Shown in pieces: positions 1 through 5,244 of a stretch of DNA of 5,244 bases. Within the stretch, counting starts at the first letter, position 1, and each line of letters begins with the position of its first letter. This stretch comes from an uncultured Microcoleaceae cyanobacterium. Lineage in GTDB: Bacteria > Cyanobacteriota > Cyanobacteriia > Cyanobacteriales > Microcoleaceae. Below the pieces are notes generated by a model, which was not told the DNA's origin, did no database searches, and saw only the letters and a program-made list of their open reading frames with translations. Both the position numbers and the translations under genes were made by a program. The stretch covers positions 1-5,244 of the forward strand of contig CALKCV010000355.1 of the NCBI GenBank assembly GCA_938083405.1. The letters run 5' to 3'.

Positions 1-39
1 GAGCTACGAGGGAGCTAGTTTACGAAACTCGCACCGGGA

Positions 40-1872
40 TTAATCATCTGTGTCGTCCGAGTCTTGGCGAGAAGGAAAGACAATATGATGGAACCATTTG
101 CCTACTTGGAGGATGCTTTGTTCCAAACGCAACATAACTAGGTCCAGCCATTCCAATAATTGCTCTAAAGGGTGTTTGACATATCCCACGGATACCGAGT
201 TTGCTTCTAAAAAGTCGGGTTGGTACTCCAGGCCATCCCCGTTGTTATCCCTATCCCCAGATGCAGAAACAACCTGGAGATTGACGCTAGAAACAGATTT
301 GAGACTCGGCTGGTTCGATGTCGGCAAAGACAAAGAAACGTTTGCCCACAAATTCACCGTCTCCGTCAACTCCCAGCGACGAGACTTTGGCTGTTTGGCA
401 AGTTGTTTTTTCTTATTGGCAAGTTGTTTTTTCTTAGCCGCTACAGTTCTTTTCGACCTTGTCGGGGCCGAATATTCTGCCCCAGAACCCTTGTTTGCTG
501 TTGCTTTGCGGGTTTTTGGGGCCGCCCCAGTCGCTACTGCAGCTTGCTTTTCTTTTTCTAACTGCGCTTTTGTTGCTTTGGCACCGACAGAAGAAGACTT
601 GGAGGAAAACTTAACAGCCCCTAGCTCTTCGAGGTATTGTAAGTCGTCTTCTTCCTGGGAAGGTACTAATCCTCCTAACCCAAATAGGGGGGCCATTGGA
701 TAAAAATATTGCTTGAGAAAACCTCGCCAGATGCCCTCGGTGGGGACTTTGCTTTTTGGCAATAGTTTTTCCGCTGAAGGCGAGTGCCACTGCCCTGACG
801 AGGTTGGGGTTTTGCTTTGGATATCCAATACTTGCGCAATTTCACCTTTTTCTAATGCGGCGATCGCTGCGTCTAAAAATAGCAATAAGGAACTCTGGGA
901 AAGACCCATTAAAGGTTGAAGCTTGGGCGCGGGGCCTTCATTTTCCCAATTTTGGCTTAATTCCTCGAAGCGCGGGTTGGGGTTAAAGATTACCAGAGAG
1001 CTACTCGCTGCTTTCTCATTCTCTGGGGGAGTATAGGTATCCCGTATGCTGGCCAAGCTCGATTCTTCAAATAAATTGGCCTTAACTGCCACGGGACTGG
1101 TTTCGACCCAGGCCAACATTTGCCACCATAACTGGGTTGGGCCAGCCTCTTGATAAGCTATTCGGGCGCAGGGTTCGAGTTCGCGGTTTTGGGGCTTTTG
1201 TTCGAGTTGTTCTTTTAAGCGGCGATCGCGTTGGTAGCATAATATTTCTAATAACATCCGTCGATTTAGCCGCTGTTGCCGTTCGGGGCTCAATACGTCC
1301 AATACTTTATTGCCCGTCGTTACCAAGACTAAATTTCCGTTGTCCAGACTGCACGCTATTCCCACAATTACGGTATAAGGCGCTGTTTTGCTATTGCTCT
1401 TCATACCTCGGTGGTTCGCCGCCCTGCGCATTTTTACTTCCCAAAAGCGGGCTCTAATATATTTGTTTGTACTCTTTGCCGGAATTTCCTCGTCCCCGGT
1501 TTTTCTGACACTTTCTCGCCCCCCATCGGCAACGGGCCCCTCGTTTACTAATTCTGCTGCCAAATCTAATACTTTTCTGACCGGCCTGTCCCGTGGGGGG
1601 CCTTCGAGTTCTGAAGTTTTTTCGATTTCTTCGTTGACAAATTCGTTTGCTTGTGGTAACAGCTTTTCCGCTTGCTGTTGCAGTCGCTTGACGCTTAAGC
1701 GGATCGTCTGGACTGCTACATAAACAGGGTAAACTACAATTTGTGTCGTCGTAGCGGTGGTGTATTTGACCTGGTTTAACGCCCGTTCAAATTTGTCGGC
1801 CGTCTTTTGATATTGGTTGGCTAAAAAGTTAAATAACTTGCTTTTATAAGGACCAGAATGAGTCGAAGTCAT
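40..1872 (-). CDS. Conserved cyanobacterial protein of unknown function, 610 aa
   Basis: No function can be assigned. The sequence pattern resembles, from memory, a cyanobacteria-restricted hypothetical family. Visible segments are as follows. Residues 1-80 look helical, with a hydrophobic stretch at about 44-60 (IVVYPVYVAVQTIRLSV) that could be an amphipathic membrane-contacting helix. Residues 85-160 are charged and variable. Residues 165-220 form a conserved-looking core (VIVGIACSLDNGNLVLVTT, then VLDVLSPERQQRL). Residues 320-420 hold a helical segment (SLLLFLDAAIAALEKGE) and an aromatic stretch (WRGFLKQYFYPMAPLFG). Residues 425-500 are a K/A/S-rich, probably disordered basic linker containing KKKQLAN/KKKQLAK. 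Residues 550-595 are a conserved-looking tail (GYVKHPLEQLLEWLDLVM), followed by an acidic end (DSDDTDD). There is no signal peptide, catalytic motif or known DNA-binding motif that I can see. The ATG at 1872 places the LFNFL motif near the N-terminus, as I recall for relatives; no Shine-Dalgarno is obvious. The gene is complete, ends with TAA at 40-42, and is divergent from the mannosidase. It is surely coding; its role is unknown. Confidence 0.9.
   Translation of the reverse strand: MTSTHSGPYKSKLFNFLANQYQKTADKFERALNQVKYTTATTTQIVVYPVYVAVQTIRLSVKRLQQQAEKLLPQANEFVNEEIEKTSELEGPPRDRPVRKVLDLAAELVNEGPVADGGRESVRKTGDEEIPAKSTNKYIRARFWEVKMRRAANHRGMKSNSKTAPYTVIVGIACSLDNGNLVLVTTGNKVLDVLSPERQQRLNRRMLLEILCYQRDRRLKEQLEQKPQNRELEPCARIAYQEAGPTQLWWQMLAWVETSPVAVKANLFEESSLASIRDTYTPPENEKAASSSLVIFNPNPRFEELSQNWENEGPAPKLQPLMGLSQSSLLLFLDAAIAALEKGEIAQVLDIQSKTPTSSGQWHSPSAEKLLPKSKVPTEGIWRGFLKQYFYPMAPLFGLGGLVPSQEEDDLQYLEELGAVKFSSKSSSVGAKATKAQLEKEKQAAVATGAAPKTRKATANKGSGAEYSAPTRSKRTVAAKKKQLANKKKQLAKQPKSRRWELTETVNLWANVSLSLPTSNQPSLKSVSSVNLQVVSASGDRDNNGDGLEYQPDFLEANSVSVGYVKHPLEQLLEWLDLVMLRLEQSILQVGKWFHHIVFPSRQDSDDTDD
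395..436 (-). repeat. Perfect 21-bp tandem duplication inside the 610-aa gene
   Basis: Positions 395-415 and 416-436 are identical 21-mers, head to tail, each containing a run of six T. Because 21 is a multiple of three, the frame is kept. The unit is read on the minus strand as KKKQLAN (residues 480-486) then KKKQLAK (487-493); the final residue differs only because its codon straddles the repeat boundary. The duplication sits in the basic low-complexity linker. The absence of any mismatch suggests a recent slippage or duplication event (inference). Confidence 0.95.
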
Positions 1873-1906
1873 GGTTCTAATTTTAGATTTTTGCTTATGT
1901 TGCTAG

Positions 1907-1925
1907 AACAGGCGTCTCGCCTGTT
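1907..1925. repeat. Intergenic perfect palindrome, 8-bp stem with 3-nt loop
   Basis: AACAGGCG (1907-1914) and CGCCTGTT (1918-1925) are exact reverse complements around TCT. The element begins 35 bp upstream of the minus-strand start codon and lies about 200 bp upstream of the mannosidase start. Its form (an ACAGGCG arm, short asymmetric loop, no T-tract) resembles short palindromes that I recall being dispersed in filamentous cyanobacterial genomes, so a dispersed repeat copy is the favoured reading. It could instead fold in the 5' leader of the minus-strand mRNA or act as an operator. It is not a canonical terminator: no U-run follows on either strand and no gene converges on it. Confidence 0.7.
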
Positions 1926-2033
1926 ATCCGAAACTTTGGAACGTTGGCCAGAAAAGTCTGTTGACAAATATGATATGCAGCCGAAATTAAAGAGGGAGCG
2001 CCCAGGGAGATAATTTGAAAAACTTCTTTTATT

Positions 2034-2062
2034 TTGACCGTCGGTATAATTATTAGTAAGAT
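2034..2062 (+). promoter_or_regulatory. Candidate sigma70-type promoter for the alpha-mannosidase
   Basis: A -35-like TTGACC (2034-2039, 5 of 6 matches to consensus) is separated by 17 bp from a -10-like TAAGAT (2057-2062, 4 of 6). This would start transcription near 2069 and leave a leader of about 60 nt. A perfect TATAAT also occurs at 2045-2050, but I see no good -35 at the right distance from it. Another TTGACA at 1961-1966 lacks a matching -10. A small inverted repeat, ACCG-T-CGGT (2037-2045), overlaps the -35 box and could be an operator. The rest of the intergenic region shows no convincing promoter for the minus-strand gene. Confidence 0.35.
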
Positions 2063-2097
2063 TAGAAGCCATTTAGGCGAGGGCGGCTCAAGTTTTA

Positions 2098-2112
2098 ATG
2101 ATTACATACTAG
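2098..2112 (+). other. Four-codon mini-ORF in frame upstream of the mannosidase start
   Basis: ATG ATT ACA TAC TAG (2098-2112) lies in the same frame as the mannosidase, 18 nt before its ATG. A purine-rich GAGGG at 2079-2083 precedes it by 14 nt, further than a usual Shine-Dalgarno. It may be a chance ATG, a short leader peptide affecting reinitiation at 2131, or the remnant of a longer N-terminus cut by a stop codon. Its main annotation value is to show that the mannosidase cannot start further upstream in this frame without crossing TAG. Confidence 0.3.
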
Positions 2113-2130
2113 CAAACATCGGCAAAAATT

Positions 2131-5100
2131 ATGGAATTGTCGCCAGCAGAAATAAAAGAAGCGATCGAAAAACTGCACCAGCTAACCAGACTCGATATCC
2201 AGCATCAATGGCGATACTCGGAGGGCGACATTGCCGATGGGGCGATCGCTACTACGGACGGTTGGCCGACTGCCTCTGCCAACGAAAAAGGACACCTCCC
2301 CTGGGGGCGGGGGCAGAAAGTTCTCTGGTTGAGGCAAGATTTAATCCTTCCCGAAAACCTCAACGGTTATTTTATAGCTGGTTTATCCTGCCGCTTGGCA
2401 TTGAGATGGTGGGCAGAACTTGCGGATATTTTTGTTAATGGAATTTTAGTACATACTGGCGATTTATTCGACTGTTATATGAGAGTTTTACTAACTCCAT
2501 CTGCAGTGCCGGGAGAGACAATAAAAATAGCTTTGCGCTTAATTAGTCCGGGGCACGACGATGGTGCTTTAGTTAGTTCTCGTTGCGAATACGAAATCTT
2601 AGATAATCCTCATTTAGTACCGAGTTTTATTGCAGATGAATTGGCAGTATTGGAAGAGTATTTTAAAAAGGTTAGCCTCGGTGGCGAGGAAGGATTAAAC
2701 TATCTAAAAGCTTCAATAAAATTAATAGATTGGGAGGCGGTTTCTAATAGAGATAGATTCGAGCGATCGCTCTCTCTATTCCGAGATAAATTATTAGAAT
2801 TAACTGATGAAAAGCCGCAAAATAACAATCCCAAAAGCTTAACTATAAAATTATTAGGTCACGCTCATTTAGACTTGGCTTGGTTATGGCCTGTTAAAGA
2901 TACTTGGGAAGCGGCACAAAGAACTTTTGAATCTGCATTAAATTTACTGCAAGAATTTCCAGAATTAATCTTCACTCATTCCACTCCCGCGCTTTATCAA
3001 TGGATAGAAGAAAACCGCCCGGATTTATTCAAACAAATTCAAGAACAAGTTGAGAAAGGTAAATGGGAAATAGCAGCAGGTTTGTGGGTGGAACCGGAAT
3101 TAAATATAATTTCTGGAGAAGCGATCGCCAGGCAAATTCTCTACGGTCAGCGTTATGTTAAAGAAAAGTTTGGTCTAGTTTCTACAGTGGCTTGGTTGCC
3201 GGACAGCTTTGGTTTTTGCTGGCAGTTACCGCAGTTTCTCAAAAGCGGCGGCATCGAATATTTTGTCACTCAAAAAATGCGTTGGAACGATACCACGAAT
3301 TTCCCTTACGAATTGTTTTGGTGGCAGGGGCTAGATGGGAGTAAAATATTTAGTTTTATCTCCCCCCCCATCGGGGAAAATATCGAACCAGTGAAGATGG
3401 CGAAATATGCTTGCGAGTTCTCCAGGAAAACTGGTTTGAAGGAGGCTTTTTGGTTGCCGGGAGTGGGCGATCGCGGCGGCGGCCCCACTAGGGATATGTT
3501 GGAAGTGGCTAGGAAATGGCAAACTTCTCCCTTTTTCCCGCAATTAGAGTTTGCGACGGTTGAAGATTATTTAACTTCTCTTCTGGTACGAGAAATAAAA
3601 ACAAAAGAAGTAGCTTATCCGGTTTGGAACGACGAACTTTATTTAGAGTTTCATCGAGGCTGCTATACGACCCACGGCGACCAAAAGCTTTACAATCGCC
3701 GCTGCGAAAATTTGTTATATGAAGCTGAGTTATTTGCTTCTATCGCGGCGATCGCTACTGGGGCAAGCTATCCGAAAGATGAGTTGGAAATTGCTTGGAA
3801 AAAGGTTTTATTCAATCAGTTTCACGATATTTTGCCGGGGTCGGGAATTGCGGAAGTTTATGTGGATGCTAATTTGGCTTGGCAGGAAGCAGAAAAGGTC
3901 GGTTGGGAAGTATTGGAGAATGCTTTGTCGGCTATTGGCGATCGCCTTCTTCTCTCGCCGCCAAGAGAACTTCTACGGAAGCAAAACTCCGAAGAAAATC
4001 CTTCGAGCATTAAACCGATTGTGGTTTTTAATCCTCTTAATTGGGAGCGATCGCCTGTAGTGGCAGTTTCTCTCCCAGATTCCACCCCGTCCTGGCAGTG
4101 GCAAGTTTGGGATGATTCGGGACTGTTGCTGGAGTCGCAAATATCTGCCGCTGAGAGTTATTATACTCAAACCAATACTCGGAGTCATACTCAAAACAAC
4201 GGTCCCGCGTTGCTATTTTTAGCAAAAAAGGTGCCGGGGGTTGGATACCGAGTCTTCTGGTTGCGGGGCTGGGAGGCGGAAAGTGTTGATTTATCTAGCT
4301 TCGAGGGGGGCAAGCCTCCAACAAGACAGAGCATGACCCAAGATACTACTAAAAACTTATCAAAATCGGGCGGTGTTGTCAAACCAGTTAGTTTGCCAGA
4401 AAAAGATAGGGTTTTAGAAAACGAGTTTTTGCGGGTATTAGTGGATGGTAAAACAGGCGATTTGGCGAGCATTTTTGATAAAGTTTATTGTCGGGAAATA
4501 TTGAAATATTCCGAGGGAGAAAGTCAGTTGCAAGCTTTTGCAGATAGCGGGCAATATTGGGATGCTTGGAATATCGATCCTGACTACAGCCAGCATCCTT
4601 TATCTCCACCCAAATTAAAGGATATTTATTGGGTGGAAAAGGGCGATTTGCGCTGGCGCTTGCGGGTTATTAGGGATGTAGAAAATTCAGAGTTTTGTCA
4701 AGATTATGTTTTGGAGCGGGGCTCGCGAGTTTTGAAGGTGGAAAATCGGGTTGATTGGCAGGTAGATCGGGTTATGGTGAAGGCGGCTTTTGCTTTTAAT
4801 GTCAAGAGCGAACGCCTGACTTATGAGATTCCTTGCGGGGTTATGGAAAGACCTACTCTACCTAATTCTCCTGGGGAAAAAGCTAAATGGGAAGTACCGG
4901 CTTTGCGTTGGGGGGATATTAGCGAGGATGGTTATGGAGTTAGTTTGTTGAACGATTGTAAGTATGGTTACGATTTTGATGGCGATCGCCTGCGTTTGAC
5001 TTTGTTGCGAGGTTCTACTTGGCCGGATCGTGAAGCAGATCGGGGAATTCATTATTTTACTTATGCTATTTATCCTCATTTTGGTAGCTGGCAAAATGCC

Positions 5101-5244
5101 GGTACTGTCCGACGGGGTTGCGAGTTGAATTGGCCTTTGTTGCCACGGGTTATGTCTTTTATTTTTAACGGAAAACATGAGGTTAAGTCTGAAGTTAAAG
5201 AGAAGTTGTTACCGCCAACGAGTTGTTTTTTAAGCTTTTCTGCG
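2131..5244 (+). CDS. GH38 alpha-mannosidase, 3' end beyond window
   Basis: This zinc-dependent retaining glycosidase is predicted to hydrolyse alpha-linked mannose (EC 3.2.1.24) and, lacking a signal peptide, probably acts in the cytosol. Residues 1-165 form an N-terminal beta-rich ancillary domain (ADIFVNG at 98-104). The catalytic domain follows. GHAHLDLAWLW (243-253) supplies zinc ligands H246 and D248. GLWVEPELN lies at 317-325. WLPDSFGF (355-362) carries D358, the expected nucleophile and zinc ligand. TQKMRWND (380-387), DRGGGPTRDML (447-457) and ELYLEFHRG (502-510) are family motifs. NQFHDILPGS (562-571) gives the fourth zinc ligand, H565. C-terminal beta domains include VFNPLNWER, YWDAWNIDPDY (809-819) and LLNDCKYGYD (939-948). 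The frame is open for 1038 codons with no break. Related enzymes usually run somewhat further, so perhaps 50-120 residues are missing (from memory). The ATG at 2131 is the first in frame after a TAG at 2110-2112; no strong Shine-Dalgarno precedes it. Exact linkage specificity and natural substrate cannot be read from the sequence. Confidence 0.96.
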   Translation, partial: MELSPAEIKEAIEKLHQLTRLDIQHQWRYSEGDIADGAIATTDGWPTASANEKGHLPWGRGQKVLWLRQDLILPENLNGYFIAGLSCRLALRWWAELADIFVNGILVHTGDLFDCYMRVLLTPSAVPGETIKIALRLISPGHDDGALVSSRCEYEILDNPHLVPSFIADELAVLEEYFKKVSLGGEEGLNYLKASIKLIDWEAVSNRDRFERSLSLFRDKLLELTDEKPQNNNPKSLTIKLLGHAHLDLAWLWPVKDTWEAAQRTFESALNLLQEFPELIFTHSTPALYQWIEENRPDLFKQIQEQVEKGKWEIAAGLWVEPELNIISGEAIARQILYGQRYVKEKFGLVSTVAWLPDSFGFCWQLPQFLKSGGIEYFVTQKMRWNDTTNFPYELFWWQGLDGSKIFSFISPPIGENIEPVKMAKYACEFSRKTGLKEAFWLPGVGDRGGGPTRDMLEVARKWQTSPFFPQLEFATVEDYLTSLLVREIKTKEVAYPVWNDELYLEFHRGCYTTHGDQKLYNRRCENLLYEAELFASIAAIATGASYPKDELEIAWKKVLFNQFHDILPGSGIAEVYVDANLAWQEAEKVGWEVLENALSAIGDRLLLSPPRELLRKQNSEENPSSIKPIVVFNPLNWERSPVVAVSLPDSTPSWQWQVWDDSGLLLESQISAAESYYTQTNTRSHTQNNGPALLFLAKKVPGVGYRVFWLRGWEAESVDLSSFEGGKPPTRQSMTQDTTKNLSKSGGVVKPVSLPEKDRVLENEFLRVLVDGKTGDLASIFDKVYCREILKYSEGESQLQAFADSGQYWDAWNIDPDYSQHPLSPPKLKDIYWVEKGDLRWRLRVIRDVENSEFCQDYVLERGSRVLKVENRVDWQVDRVMVKAAFAFNVKSERLTYEIPCGVMERPTLPNSPGEKAKWEVPALRWGDISEDGYGVSLLNDCKYGYDFDGDRLRLTLLRGSTWPDREADRGIHYFTYAIYPHFGSWQNAGTVRRGCELNWPLLPRVMSFIFNGKHEVKSEVKEKLLPPTSCFLSFSA

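Larger units (their letters stand above)
860..4989. repeat. Ten dispersed HIP1 octamers (GCGATCGC)
   Basis: Exact copies start at 860, 1222, 2242, 2763, 3121, 3467, 3748, 3938, 4047 and 4982; the span given covers the first to the last. Two lie in the minus-strand gene and eight in the mannosidase, and none in the intergenic region. Overrepresentation of this palindrome is a well-known hallmark of many cyanobacterial genomes. The copies are not one element; they are a genome signature, and their presence in both genes argues that both are long resident rather than freshly acquired from a non-cyanobacterial donor. Confidence 0.9.

Noticed and set aside
17..29. Small inverted repeat AGTTT-ACG-AAACT after the 610-aa gene, considered as a terminator
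   Set aside because: Only 5 bp of mostly A-T stem with no following T-tract on the minus strand, and just 39 bp of downstream sequence is available.
231..255. EF-hand-like acidic pattern DRDNNGDG at residues 540-547 of the 610-aa protein
   Set aside because: The calcium-loop spacing is partly met (D, D, N, G) but position 12 is Gln rather than Glu/Asp and no second hand or flanking helix pattern is evident.
98..703. Plus-strand 201-codon open frame
   Set aside because: It is antisense to the C-terminal part of the 610-aa gene, and its phenylalanine/cysteine/serine-rich composition is the mirror of the lysine/alanine-rich linker. No recognisable domain.
1961..1974. TTGACA (1961-1966) and TATGAT (1969-1974) as one promoter
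   Set aside because: Each box is good alone, but they are only 2 bp apart, so they cannot work together; neither has a well-spaced partner.
1869..2072. Minus-strand 67-codon frame upstream of the 610-aa gene
   Set aside because: It runs through the intergenic palindrome, has no recognisable domain or ribosome binding site, and covers the candidate mannosidase promoter. Its stop overlaps the next ATG, which could suggest coupling, but composition looks non-coding.
2034..2438. Plus-strand 134-codon frame
   Set aside because: It overlaps the start of the mannosidase in another frame; the mannosidase frame carries clear family motifs and this one does not.
4858..5178. Minus-strand 106-codon frame and other antisense frames within 3306-4609
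   Set aside because: All lie opposite or out of frame with the mannosidase, whose conserved motifs run across these positions.

Overview
The window looks like chromosomal DNA from a cyanobacterium, probably a filamentous one. The main clue is ten exact copies of the octamer GCGATCGC (HIP1) in 5.2 kb, where chance predicts far fewer than one. Both proteins also read like cyanobacterial family members. Genus cannot be fixed from the sequence alone.

Layout: two long genes are divergently transcribed from a 258-bp intergenic region. On the minus strand (40-1872) is a complete 610-residue protein of unknown function. It resembles, from memory, a conserved cyanobacterial hypothetical family. It has a hydrophobic or amphipathic N-terminal segment, a conserved-looking core, a lysine/alanine-rich low-complexity linker with a perfect 21-bp tandem duplication, and a conserved-looking C-terminal helix. 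On the plus strand (2131 to the window edge) is a large family GH38 alpha-mannosidase. It is open for 1038 codons and is cut off by the window end, with all recognisable zinc and catalytic motifs present. The frame has no stop inside the window.

The intergenic region (1873-2130) holds a perfect 8-bp inverted repeat with a 3-nt loop, of the kind dispersed in filamentous cyanobacterial genomes. It also holds a plausible sigma70-type promoter for the mannosidase and a four-codon mini-ORF in frame with, and just upstream of, the mannosidase start. No RNA genes, CRISPR arrays, insertion sequences or attachment sites were seen.

The mannosidase is predicted to be a soluble cytoplasmic glycan-degrading enzyme. 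Nothing in the minus-strand protein ties it functionally to mannose metabolism, so the divergent pairing may be incidental. I see no evidence for a new multi-gene system here. The items most worth a second look are the uncharacterised minus-strand protein, its recent-looking internal duplication, and the intergenic palindrome.
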